The position numbers were made by a program, and so were the translations under genes. A stretch of 64,000 nt of DNA from Sediminicola sp040566555. Its GTDB lineage: Bacteria > Bacteroidota > Bacteroidia > Flavobacteriales > Flavobacteriaceae. The notes below the pieces were generated by a model. That model did not search any database, was not told the DNA's origin, and saw only the letters and a list, made by a program, of their open reading frames with translations. Of this stretch, positions 44,819 to 51,744 are shown piece by piece. Position 1 is the stretch's first letter, and the number at the start of each line of letters is the position of its first letter. Location of the stretch: the NCBI RefSeq assembly GCF_040566555.1, contig NZ_JBEWYP010000011.1:40619-104618 (forward strand), written 5' to 3'.

Positions 44819-44849
44819 GTTGTCCATTTGAATTTAGTTACTATATTTG
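44819..44849 (+). promoter_or_regulatory. rpsU promoter
   Basis: GTTG (44819-44822), a 19-nt spacer and TATATTTG (44842-44849) fit the Bacteroidota consensus with one -33 mismatch. The leader would be about 33 nt. Confidence 0.6.
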
Positions 44850-44872
44850 CAGTCTTAAAAATCACAAAAGAG

Positions 44873-44878
44873 AGGAGG
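44873..44878 (+). promoter_or_regulatory. Strong Shine-Dalgarno sequence of rpsU
   Basis: AGGAGG lies 9 nt before the rpsU ATG, within the purine run AGAGAGGAGG. Strong Shine-Dalgarno sequences are rare in this phylum because bS21 and its neighbours hide the anti-Shine-Dalgarno end of 16S rRNA. In Flavobacterium johnsoniae such a site on rpsU lets ribosomes that lack bS21 make more of it. The same feedback is likely here. Confidence 0.85.
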
Positions 44879-44887
44879 TTAAAGCTT

Positions 44888-45082
44888 ATGTTAATTATAC
44901 CAATTAAAGAAGGAGAGAATATAGATAGGCCGCTAAAGCGTTTCAAGCGAAAGTTTGATAAGACTGGTACTATGCGTCAATTGCGAAAGCGTCAGGCGTT
45001 CAGTAAGCCTTCTGTAGAGCGTAGAGCTCAAGTTCAAAAAGCACAATATATCCAAGGTCTTAGAGATCAAGAGGAGATATAG
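44888..45082 (+). CDS. rpsU: 30S ribosomal protein bS21
   Basis: This basic 64-residue protein begins MLIIPIKEGENIDRPLKRFK and continues through the conserved KFDKTGTMRQLRKRQAF and the C-terminal extension with KAQYIQGLRD. It sits on the platform of the small subunit near the 3' end of 16S rRNA. The ATG at 44888 is fixed by the AGGAGG 9 nt upstream; the longer frame from 44828 has no support. It is a single-gene unit with its own promoter and terminator. Confidence 0.97.
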   Translation: MLIIPIKEGENIDRPLKRFKRKFDKTGTMRQLRKRQAFSKPSVERRAQVQKAQYIQGLRDQEEI

Positions 45083-45101
45083 TTCCTTGGAACCAGATAT
45101 A

Positions 45102-45137
45102 AGAGAATCCTGCCTATGGCGGGATTCTCTTTTTTTA
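45102..45137 (+). terminator. rpsU terminator
   Basis: AGAGAATCCTGCC pairs with GGCGGGATTCTCT (one T-G pair) around a 3-nt loop, followed by a T run. Confidence 0.9.
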
Positions 45138-45185
45138 TGCCCAATCCTGTCATTAAAATAGTAACTTAGCTATTAAAGCTGGCCT

Positions 45186-46076
45186 ATGTCGATTCCGTCT
45201 TTTTTGTCCTACCTTTCCTTGGAGCGGAAATACTCTCCCCATACAGTTACTGCATATAAAGCCGATTTGGAGGAGTGGGCGTTGTTTTGCGCTGAAGAGT
45301 TTTCATTAAAAGACATCGATAGCGCTAATTACAGCCTCATTAGAAGTTGGATTGTCCGGTTGGTGGACTCCAAGATATCCAACAGAACGATCAATAGAAA
45401 AATAGCCTCTCTAAAGGCTTATTATAAATTTTTGCTGCGTATCGGACAAATAGCTGCCAATCCGTTGGCGAAGCATACCGCTTTGAAAACGACAAAGAAG
45501 GTGGAGATACCATTTTCTGAATTGGAAATGGAAGCTGTGCTGCAGCAAATAACGTATGCTGATGATTTTGAAGGGGCAAGGGATAATTTGATCGTGGCCC
45601 TCTTGTATACCACAGGGATGCGTAGGGCGGAAATGATCAATTTAAAGATGGGCAATGTGGATTTTTCCAGCATGACCCTTAAAGTTTTGGGCAAGCGAAA
45701 CAAAGAGCGTATCCTCCCTTTGTTGTCTTCTACAAGGGAGTTGTTCGAGCAGTATTTTGAGTATCGGGATGCCTTGGAAACTATTGAAGATGGGGATTTT
45801 GTCTTTTTGTCAAAGGCCGGCAATAAAATATATGAAACGCTTGTTTATAGAATTATAAATCGGTATTTTAGTGAAGTGTCCTCTAAGGTAAAGAAGAGCC
45901 CGCATATATTAAGACACACATTTGCGACTCACTTGCTCAACAAGGGCGCGGATTTAAATTCGGTCAAAGAATTGTTGGGTCATTCAAGCTTAGCCTCTAC
46001 GCAAGTTTACACCCATAATAGCATTGCCGAATTAAAAAAAGTACATTCTGCTTCCCATCCAAGGAACAAGGAATAG
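45186..46076 (+). CDS. xerC: Tyrosine recombinase XerC/XerD
   Basis: This site-specific recombinase of 296 residues has an N-terminal SAM-like domain (about 1-85) and the catalytic domain with R in TGMRRAEMINL (~149), the HILRHTFATHLL block (H-x-x-R), HS in LLGHSSLAST and the nucleophile Tyr in QVYTHNS. By length and core-genome context next to rpsU and hpf it is a chromosome-dimer-resolution recombinase, not a phage integrase. XerC versus XerD cannot be settled without the partner gene. Confidence 0.9.
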   Translation: MSIPSFLSYLSLERKYSPHTVTAYKADLEEWALFCAEEFSLKDIDSANYSLIRSWIVRLVDSKISNRTINRKIASLKAYYKFLLRIGQIAANPLAKHTALKTTKKVEIPFSELEMEAVLQQITYADDFEGARDNLIVALLYTTGMRRAEMINLKMGNVDFSSMTLKVLGKRNKERILPLLSSTRELFEQYFEYRDALETIEDGDFVFLSKAGNKIYETLVYRIINRYFSEVSSKVKKSPHILRHTFATHLLNKGADLNSVKELLGHSSLASTQVYTHNSIAELKKVHSASHPRNKE

Positions 46077-46124
46077 TACTCGATTCTTTTTTTTTTAATG
46101 TTTAATTTTTAAAAATTTCAGCCT

Positions 46125-46427
46125 ATGAAAGTAAATGTTCAATCCGTTAATTTCAATGCGGAAGGAAAGCTAATCGACTTTGTTCAGTCCAGATTGAACA
46201 AGTTAGATCAATTTTACGACAAGATCATCAGTTCTGATGTCTACCTTAAGGTGGAGAATACAAGTTCCAAAGAAAATAAAATTGTTGAGATTAAGGTACA
46301 TGTTCCCAAAGATCAATTTATAATAAAAAAGCAGTGTAAATCCTTCGAAGAGGCTGTGGATGTGGCATCTAGTTCGCTGGAAAGAAAATTGGTGAAACGC
46401 AAGGAAAAATTAAAAGCACAAGTTTGA
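46125..46427 (+). CDS. hpf: Ribosome hibernation-promoting factor (short HPF/RaiA family)
   Basis: This 100-residue beta-alpha-beta-beta-beta-alpha protein binds the decoding centre of idle ribosomes. The family pattern is seen in MKVNVQSVNFNAEGKLIDFV, FYDKIISSDVYLKVE and KSFEEAVDVASSSLERKLVK. No long-form C-terminal dimerisation domain is present, so it is the short type. It precedes the tRNA-tuf cluster, which has its own promoter. Confidence 0.9.
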   Translation: MKVNVQSVNFNAEGKLIDFVQSRLNKLDQFYDKIISSDVYLKVENTSSKENKIVEIKVHVPKDQFIIKKQCKSFEEAVDVASSSLERKLVKRKEKLKAQV

Positions 46428-46448
46428 TTAAAATTATTTAAAAAATGT

Positions 46449-46478
46449 TTTGAATAATTAAAAAAACGTATACATTTG
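46449..46478 (+). promoter_or_regulatory. Promoter of the tRNA-tuf cluster
   Basis: TTTG (46449-46452), an 18-nt spacer and TACATTTG (46471-46478) match the Bacteroidota consensus. It lies 53 nt before the first tRNA. Confidence 0.7.
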
Positions 46479-46480
46479 CA

Positions 46481-46506
46481 GTCCGTTAGAAATAGCGGGC
46501 TTTTTT
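46481..46506 (+). terminator. Terminator-like hairpin at the start of the tRNA-tuf transcript
   Basis: GTCCGTTA and TAGCGGGC form an 8-bp stem (two G-T pairs) with a GAAA loop, then six T. It starts 3 nt after the -7 box, so it would form in the first bases of the transcript. It may be a leader hairpin that protects the 5' end or an early attenuator. Confidence 0.5.
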
Positions 46507-46530
46507 GTGAAAGAAAAAGGAAGTAAAAAG

Positions 46531-46604
46531 GCCGATGTAGCTCAGCTGGCTAGAGCAGCTGATTTGTAATCAGCAGGTCGTGGGTTCGAGTCCCTCTATC
46601 GGCT
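46531..46604 (+). tRNA. tRNA-Thr (anticodon TGT)
   Basis: A 74-nt cloverleaf: acceptor GCCGATG / TATCGGC, D-arm AGCTCAGCTGGCTAGAGC, anticodon stem GCTGA / TCAGC with loop TTTGTAA, T-arm GGGTTCGAGTCCC. CCA is not encoded. It is the first RNA of the cluster. Confidence 0.97.
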
Positions 46605-46628
46605 CTTAAGTTCTTAAAATATTGGTTT

Positions 46629-46710
<82 letters not shown>

Positions 46711-46803
46711 CAAAAAAGGCTTAAAGGGTCTTTGTATGAAAATACAGAACGTTTGTTTTTGAAATTATGAAATAAATTTTTAGGTTTGCCTAAAAATTAA
46801 AAT

Positions 46804-46876
46804 GCGGGAGTAGCTCAGTTGGTAGAGCGTCAGCCTTCCAAGCTGAATGTCGCCGGTTCGAACCCGGTCTCCCGCT
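46804..46876 (+). tRNA. tRNA-Gly (anticodon TCC)
   Basis: A 73-nt cloverleaf: acceptor GCGGGAG / CTCCCGC, anticodon stem TCAGC / GCTGA with loop CTTCCAA, T-arm CCGGTTCGAACCCGG. CCA is not encoded. Confidence 0.97.
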
Positions 46877-46885
46877 CTAAATTTT

Positions 46886-46923
46886 AATTGCAAATAGCTC
46901 CTTTACTGGGGCTTTAGGCAATT
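46886..46923 (+). other. Intergenic hairpin between tRNA-Gly and tRNA-Thr
   Basis: Nested inverted repeats AATTGC / GCAATT and AGCTCC / GGGGCT form an imperfect stem-loop with no T run. A processing signal of the polycistronic tRNA transcript is the simplest reading. Confidence 0.4.
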
Positions 46924-47014
46924 GGGATTAAATGGACGAAATATTGAATATTTTGTTCAGAGCGAAGTCGGGATAAAACCCGTCAACGCTTTACTTTGAG
47001 TTTATGGTTATAGT

Positions 47015-47050
47015 TTTAAGTTTTAGTTATAACTGGCTATAAAACTTAAA
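47015..47050 (+). other. Hairpin just before tRNA-Thr (GGT)
   Basis: TTTAAGTTTTA and TAAAACTTAAA form a perfect 11-bp AT-rich stem with a 14-nt loop. It ends 3 nt before the tRNA, at the RNase P cleavage region. Confidence 0.5.
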
Positions 47051-47053
47051 GAC

Positions 47054-47125
47054 GCCGGTGTAGCTCAGGGGTAGAGCGTTTCCTTGGTAAGGAAGAGGTC
47101 ATGAGTTCAAATCTCATCATTGGCT
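47054..47125 (+). tRNA. tRNA-Thr (anticodon GGT)
   Basis: A 72-nt cloverleaf: acceptor GCCGGTG / CATTGGC (with G-T pairs), anticodon stem TTTCC / GGAAG with loop TTGGTAA, T-arm ATGAGTTCAAATCTCAT. It is followed by tuf 54 nt later; tRNA-tuf linkage is common in bacteria. Confidence 0.95.
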
Positions 47126-47179
47126 CATTCAAGGCATAATTTGTACACTAATATAAACTAAGATTAAAATTCATTAAAC

Positions 47180-48367
47180 ATGGCAAAGGAAACTTTTGAT
47201 CGTTCCAAACCGCACTTAAATATAGGTACTATTGGACACGTAGATCACGGTAAAACTACATTAACTGCTGCTATTACAACTGTTTTGGCAAATGCAGGTC
47301 TTTCTGAAATGAGAAGTTTCGATTCTATCGATAACGCTCCTGAAGAAAAAGAAAGAGGTATTACTATCAACACATCACACGTAGAATATTCAACTGCAAA
47401 CCGTCATTACGCTCACGTTGACTGTCCTGGTCACGCGGATTACGTAAAGAACATGGTTACTGGTGCTGCCCAAATGGACGGTGCTATATTGGTTGTTGCC
47501 GCTACAGATGGTCCAATGCCACAAACTCGTGAGCACATCCTTTTGGGTCGCCAGGTAGGTATTCCAAGAATTGTTGTATTCATGAACAAAGTGGATATGG
47601 TTGATGATGAGGAATTATTGGAACTTGTTGAGATGGAAGTACGTGAATTGCTTTCTTTCTATGACTATGATGGTGACAATGGACCTGTAATCGCTGGTTC
47701 TGCATTAGGTGCACTTAACGGTGAGCAAAAATGGGTTGATACAGTAATGTCTTTGATGGAAGCTGTTGATAACTGGATCGAATTGCCAGAAAGAGATGTT
47801 GATAAGCCTTTCTTGATGCCTGTTGAAGATGTATTTACAATTACTGGTCGTGGAACTGTTGCTACAGGTCGTATCGAAACAGGAGTTGCAAACACTGGAG
47901 ATCCAGTAGAGATCATCGGAATGGGAGCTGAAAAATTGAATTCAACTGTTACTGGAGTAGAGATGTTCCGTAAGATTTTGGATAGAGGTGAAGCTGGTGA
48001 TAACGTAGGTATCTTGTTAAGAGGTATTGAAAAATCACAGATCAAAAGAGGAATGGTTATCTGTAAGCCAGGTTCTGTAAAGCCACATGCTAAATTCAAA
48101 GCAGAGGTTTACGTTCTTAAAAAAGAAGAAGGTGGTCGTCACACACCATTCCATAACAACTACCGTCCACAGTTCTACGTAAGAACCACTGACGTAACAG
48201 GAACTATCAATCTTCCTGATGGTGTTGAAATGGTAATGCCAGGTGATAACTTAACTATTACTGTTGATTTATTGTCTCCGATCGCATTGAGTGTTGGTCT
48301 ACGTTTCGCAATCCGTGAAGGTGGTAGAACAGTAGGTGCTGGTCAGGTTACTGAGATTTTAGATTAA
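47180..48367 (+). CDS. tuf: Elongation factor Tu
   Basis: This GTPase carries aminoacyl-tRNA to the ribosome. G motifs are GHVDHGKTT (19-27 region), DCPGHADYV and NKVDMVD; the switch I region holds EEKERGITIN. Domains II (about 205-300) and III (about 300-395) are complete. Length is 395. Codon use is more biased than in neighbouring genes, as expected for high expression. It lies inside a tRNA operon. Confidence 0.99.
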   Translation: MAKETFDRSKPHLNIGTIGHVDHGKTTLTAAITTVLANAGLSEMRSFDSIDNAPEEKERGITINTSHVEYSTANRHYAHVDCPGHADYVKNMVTGAAQMDGAILVVAATDGPMPQTREHILLGRQVGIPRIVVFMNKVDMVDDEELLELVEMEVRELLSFYDYDGDNGPVIAGSALGALNGEQKWVDTVMSLMEAVDNWIELPERDVDKPFLMPVEDVFTITGRGTVATGRIETGVANTGDPVEIIGMGAEKLNSTVTGVEMFRKILDRGEAGDNVGILLRGIEKSQIKRGMVICKPGSVKPHAKFKAEVYVLKKEEGGRHTPFHNNYRPQFYVRTTDVTGTINLPDGVEMVMPGDNLTITVDLLSPIALSVGLRFAIREGGRTVGAGQVTEILD

Positions 48368-48385
48368 TCACATTATAAATATTGC

Positions 48386-48421
48386 ACTGAGGGTGTCCTG
48401 CTATGTGGGATACCTTTCAGT
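48386..48421 (+). other. Hairpin between tuf and tRNA-Trp
   Basis: ACTGAGGGTGTCC and GGGATACCTTTCAGT form a long, slightly bulged stem. There is no T run, so it is more likely a processing or partial-termination structure than a full terminator. Confidence 0.5.
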
Positions 48422-48431
48422 GTAAATATAA

Positions 48432-48504
48432 ACGGGTGTAGCTCAGTTGGTAGAGCACTGGTCTCCAAAACCAGGTGTCGGGAGTTCGAGTCTCTCCTCC
48501 CGTG
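48432..48504 (+). tRNA. tRNA-Trp (anticodon CCA)
   Basis: A 73-nt cloverleaf: acceptor ACGGGTG / CTCCCGT (one T-T mismatch), anticodon stem CTGGT / ACCAG with loop CTCCAAA, T-arm GGAGTTCGAGTCTCTCC. Its position before secE-nusG is typical of many bacteria. Its charging level is the signal read by the trp attenuator at 33.5 kb. Confidence 0.96.
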
Positions 48505-48675
48505 CTAATGTTAAAAGGGAAAGTCTTTTATGTCGGTCCCAATTTGGAAAATTAAACGAGTGGGATAGGGGCTAAAAAATAGGTCATTTATTAAGTCCGA
48601 TTTTTGTCCCGAATCATAAAGAATGAAGTTGATAAACAGCCATTCTTTTTAAAACTATAGAAAACCTTTCACAGC

Positions 48676-48864
48676 ATGTTGACTTATATTAAGGAATCCG
48701 TTGAAGAGCTTAGAAACAATGTTACCCTGCCTCCAAGGGCTGAGTCATCAAATTTGATGGTAATAGTAGCAGTGTTTTCAATTATTTTTGCATTGGCTAC
48801 ATGGGGTGTTGACAGTCTTTTTGGAGAATTGATCCAATTGTATTTTACTAAAATAATCAACTAA
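48676..48864 (+). CDS. secE: Protein translocase subunit SecE
   Basis: This 62-residue protein has one transmembrane helix (about 32-52, VIVAVFSIIFALATWGVDS) after the amphipathic YIKESVEELRNNVTLP. It clamps SecY in the translocon. The short single-helix form is normal outside enterobacteria. nusG follows by 9 nt. Confidence 0.95.
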   Translation: MLTYIKESVEELRNNVTLPPRAESSNLMVIVAVFSIIFALATWGVDSLFGELIQLYFTKIIN

Positions 48865-48873
48865 GTCATACCT

Positions 48874-49425
48874 ATGTCGGAAGTATTAGATAAAAAATGG
48901 TATGTAGTTAGGGCTGTTAGTGGTCAGGAGAACAAGATAAAAGGGTATATCGAAACTGAAGTTGCGAGACTTGGTTTTGAGGATTACCTGGAAGAGGTTC
49001 TTGTGCCTACTGAAAAGGTAGTTCAAATAAGAAATGGTAAGAAAATCAACAAGGAGAGGGTTTATTTTCCTGGTTACATCATGATCAAAGCCAATTTAGG
49101 TGGAGAGATGATACATATTATACGTTCTATTACCAATGTAATAGGATTTTTGGGTGAAACAAAAGGAGGAGATCCTGTGCCACTTAGAAAATCTGAGGTG
49201 AACAGAATGTTAGGAAAAGTAGATGAGTTGGCCGTTACAACGGACAGCGTAGCTATTCCTTTTGTTTTGGGTGAAACTATAAAGGTTATAGACGGACCTT
49301 TCAATGGTTTCAATGGTACCGTTGAAAAGATAAATGAAGAAAAGCGTAAGCTAGAAGTGATGGTGAAGATTTTCGGAAGAAAAACTCCATTGGAACTTAG
49401 CTATATGCAAGTAGAAAAAGTATAA
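48874..49425 (+). CDS. nusG: Transcription termination/antitermination protein NusG
   Basis: The NGN domain (about 1-120) contains KWYVVRAVSGQENKIKGYI and VYFPGYIMIKA; the C-terminal KOW domain contains DGPFNGFNGTVEKINEEK. It binds RNA polymerase and couples to the ribosome or Rho. Length is 183. It is followed by rplK. Confidence 0.98.
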   Translation: MSEVLDKKWYVVRAVSGQENKIKGYIETEVARLGFEDYLEEVLVPTEKVVQIRNGKKINKERVYFPGYIMIKANLGGEMIHIIRSITNVIGFLGETKGGDPVPLRKSEVNRMLGKVDELAVTTDSVAIPFVLGETIKVIDGPFNGFNGTVEKINEEKRKLEVMVKIFGRKTPLELSYMQVEKV

Positions 49426-49494
49426 GTAAGAATTGTTACATATATAAAGTAGTGTCGCTTCCAAAAAGACACGCTTTCAATTTAATTTTAAACA

Positions 49495-49932
49495 ATGGCA
49501 AAAGAAGTAAGTAAAGTAGTTAAACTACAAGTTAGGGGAGGTGCAGCGAATCCGTCGCCACCGGTTGGACCCGCTTTAGGTGCTGCCGGCGTTAACATCA
49601 TGGAATTCTGTAAGCAGTTTAATGCTCGTACACAGGATAAACCAGGCAAAGTATTGCCAGTTGTTATCACGGTATTTAAGGACAAGTCATTTGACTTCGT
49701 TGTTAAGACACCGCCAGCGGCAATTCAACTTATGGAAGCAGCTAAGATTAAAAAAGGATCTGGCGAACCTAACAGAAACAAAGTGGCAAGCGTTACCTGG
49801 GAACAGATAAGAGCTATAGCCGATGACAAAATGGTAGATTTGAATGCCTTTACCTCAGAAGCAGCTATGACAATGGTTGCGGGTACGGCTAGATCTATGG
49901 GTTTAAAAGTTTCAGGGACCAAACCTTTTTAA
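49495..49932 (+). CDS. rplK: 50S ribosomal protein uL11
   Basis: It shows the opening VVKLQVRGGAANPSPPVGPA and the Pro-rich N-terminal domain plus an RNA-binding C-terminal domain (GTARSMGLKV). It forms the base of the factor-binding stalk. Length is 145. It begins the rplKAJL block. Confidence 0.99.
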   Translation: MAKEVSKVVKLQVRGGAANPSPPVGPALGAAGVNIMEFCKQFNARTQDKPGKVLPVVITVFKDKSFDFVVKTPPAAIQLMEAAKIKKGSGEPNRNKVASVTWEQIRAIADDKMVDLNAFTSEAAMTMVAGTARSMGLKVSGTKPF

Positions 49933-49952
49933 AATCTTAAAAGCAATTTAGA

Positions 49953-50642
49953 ATGGCAAAATTAACGAAAAAGCAGAAAGAAGCGCTTTCTAAGGTAGAT
50001 AGAAACAAACTATATTCCTTGATGGAAGCTTCAGCTTTAGTAAAAGAGATAACAAACGTAAAATTCGACGCGTCTGTTGATATCGCTGTAAGATTGGGTG
50101 TAGATCCAAGAAAAGCGAATCAAATGGTACGTGGTGTTGTTACCCTTCCTCACGGAACAGGTAAGGACGTTAAGGTTTTAGCGTTGGTAACCCCGGATAA
50201 AGAAGCAGAAGCTACAGAAGCTGGTGCTGATTATGTAGGGTTGGATGAGTATTTGGAAAAAATCAAAAACGGTTGGACCGATGTTGATGTGATCATCACC
50301 ATGCCAAGTGTTATGGGTAAATTAGGTCCTTTGGGTAGAGTATTGGGACCAAGAGGTTTAATGCCCAATCCAAAGACAGGAACAGTTACTATGGATGTCG
50401 CTAAAGCGGTTGCAGAAGTAAAGGCTGGTAAGATTGATTTTAGAGTAGACAAAACTGGTATTGTACATGCTGCGATCGGGAAGGTTTCTTTCTCAGAAGA
50501 TAAGCTAGCGGAAAACGCCAAAGAACTTTTGGATACTTTGAACAAATTAAAACCTGCTGCTGCGAAAGGGGTATACATGAAGAGCATTTATTTGTCTAGT
50601 ACAATGAGCCCTAGTATGCAACTAGATCCTAAAGGAGTATAA
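49953..50642 (+). CDS. rplA: 50S ribosomal protein uL1
   Basis: Conserved blocks are VDIAVRLGVDPRKANQMVRG, VVTLPHGTGK, the MPSVMGKLGPLGRVLGPRG region and GTVTMDV. It forms the mobile L1 stalk and in many bacteria represses its own rplKA mRNA. Length is 229; 20-nt gap to rplK. Confidence 0.99.
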   Translation: MAKLTKKQKEALSKVDRNKLYSLMEASALVKEITNVKFDASVDIAVRLGVDPRKANQMVRGVVTLPHGTGKDVKVLALVTPDKEAEATEAGADYVGLDEYLEKIKNGWTDVDVIITMPSVMGKLGPLGRVLGPRGLMPNPKTGTVTMDVAKAVAEVKAGKIDFRVDKTGIVHAAIGKVSFSEDKLAENAKELLDTLNKLKPAAAKGVYMKSIYLSSTMSPSMQLDPKGV

Positions 50643-50664
50643 CTGTTAGTTTAAAGTTTTTATT

Positions 50665-51180
50665 ATGACAAGAGAAGAAAAATTGAACGTTATACAAGAT
50701 TTAACTGCACAGTTGGGAAGTAATTCCATCATTTACTTGGCAGATATCTCTGGTATGAATGCTTCGGCCACATCAGATTTAAGAAGGGCTTGCTTTAAAG
50801 CCAATATTAAACTTGCGGTCGTAAAAAATACCTTGCTTGCAAAGGCAATGGATGCATCGGATAAAGATTTTGGTGAGCTTTCAGAAGTATTGGTAGGTAA
50901 CACTTCCATTATGTACTCTGACACTGGTAATGCTCCAGCAAAGTTAATCAAGAACTTCAGGAAGAAAACTACAAAACCATTATTGAAAGGCGCTTATATT
51001 GAAGAGGCCGTTTATGTTGGTGATGAGAACCTAGAGACCTTGATCAATATCAAGTCTAAGGAAGAAATGGTTGGAGAAATCATCGGATTGCTTCAGTCAC
51101 CTGCTAAAAATGTTATCTCTGGACTTAAGTCTGGTGGTGGTAAATTGGCCGGTATCCTTAAAACATTATCCGAGAAATAA
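50665..51180 (+). CDS. rplJ: 50S ribosomal protein uL10
   Basis: The N-terminal RNA-binding domain (SIIYLADISGMNASATSDLR, KLAVVKNTLLAKAM) is followed by the helix that carries bL12 dimers. Length is 171. The uL10-bL12 complex commonly represses this operon by binding its leader. Confidence 0.98.
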   Translation: MTREEKLNVIQDLTAQLGSNSIIYLADISGMNASATSDLRRACFKANIKLAVVKNTLLAKAMDASDKDFGELSEVLVGNTSIMYSDTGNAPAKLIKNFRKKTTKPLLKGAYIEEAVYVGDENLETLINIKSKEEMVGEIIGLLQSPAKNVISGLKSGGGKLAGILKTLSEK

Positions 51181-51233
51181 TACGTACGCACTAAAAACAA
51201 TTATATTTTAAAATTTTATTAAACGATAGAAAA

Positions 51234-51611
51234 ATGGCAGATTTAAAAGATTTCGCAGAACAATTGGTTAACTTGACTGTAAAGGAAGTAAATGAGTTAG
51301 CTGCAATATTGAAAGATGAATATGGTATTGAGCCTGCTGCTGCTGCAGTAGCTGTTGCCGCTGGTGGAGCCGCTGAAGGTGGTGAAGCTGCAGAAGAGAA
51401 AACTGAATTCGATGTAATATTGAAAGCAGCTGGTGCTTCTAAATTGGCAGTAGTTAAATTGGTTAAGGAATTAACTGGTTTAGGTTTGAAAGAAGCTAAA
51501 GATATCGTTGATAGCGCACCAAAAGCTATCAAAGAAGGTATCTCTAAAGATGAGGCTGAAGGAATTCTAAAATCATTGGAAGAAGCAGGAGCAGAAGTTG
51601 AGCTTAAATAA
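51234..51611 (+). CDS. rplL: 50S ribosomal protein bL12 (L7/L12)
   Basis: It has the N-terminal dimerisation domain, an Ala/Gly/Glu-rich hinge (about residues 36-56) and the factor-recruiting C-terminal domain (KLAVVKLVKELTGLGLKEAK). Length is 125. A stem-loop follows its stop before rpoB. Confidence 0.99.
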   Translation: MADLKDFAEQLVNLTVKEVNELAAILKDEYGIEPAAAAVAVAAGGAAEGGEAAEEKTEFDVILKAAGASKLAVVKLVKELTGLGLKEAKDIVDSAPKAIKEGISKDEAEGILKSLEEAGAEVELK

Positions 51612-51634
51612 TAGCGACAACCATACTATTTTGG

Positions 51635-51671
51635 TTTAGGTCTTTCCACCCTTTAGGTGGCTAGACCTAAA
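51635..51671 (+). promoter_or_regulatory. rplL-rpoB intergenic stem-loop
   Basis: TTTAGGTCT / AGACCTAAA encloses an inner CCACC / GGTGG stem, followed by CCCTTTTATATATG. The position matches the partial terminator or RNase III region between rplL and rpoB in other bacteria, which lowers polymerase output relative to ribosomal protein. Confidence 0.65.
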
Positions 51672-51744
51672 CCCTTTTATATATGTTGTATATAAGGACA
51701 TATACTACCCATTTTAGTATTCACAATCAAAATTTTGTCCATTG

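Noticed and set aside
45186..46076. Phage or integrative-element integrase
   Set aside because: Length and motifs fit XerC/XerD, it lies between rpsU and hpf, and no tRNA-flanking direct repeats or mobile genes are present despite nearby tRNAs.
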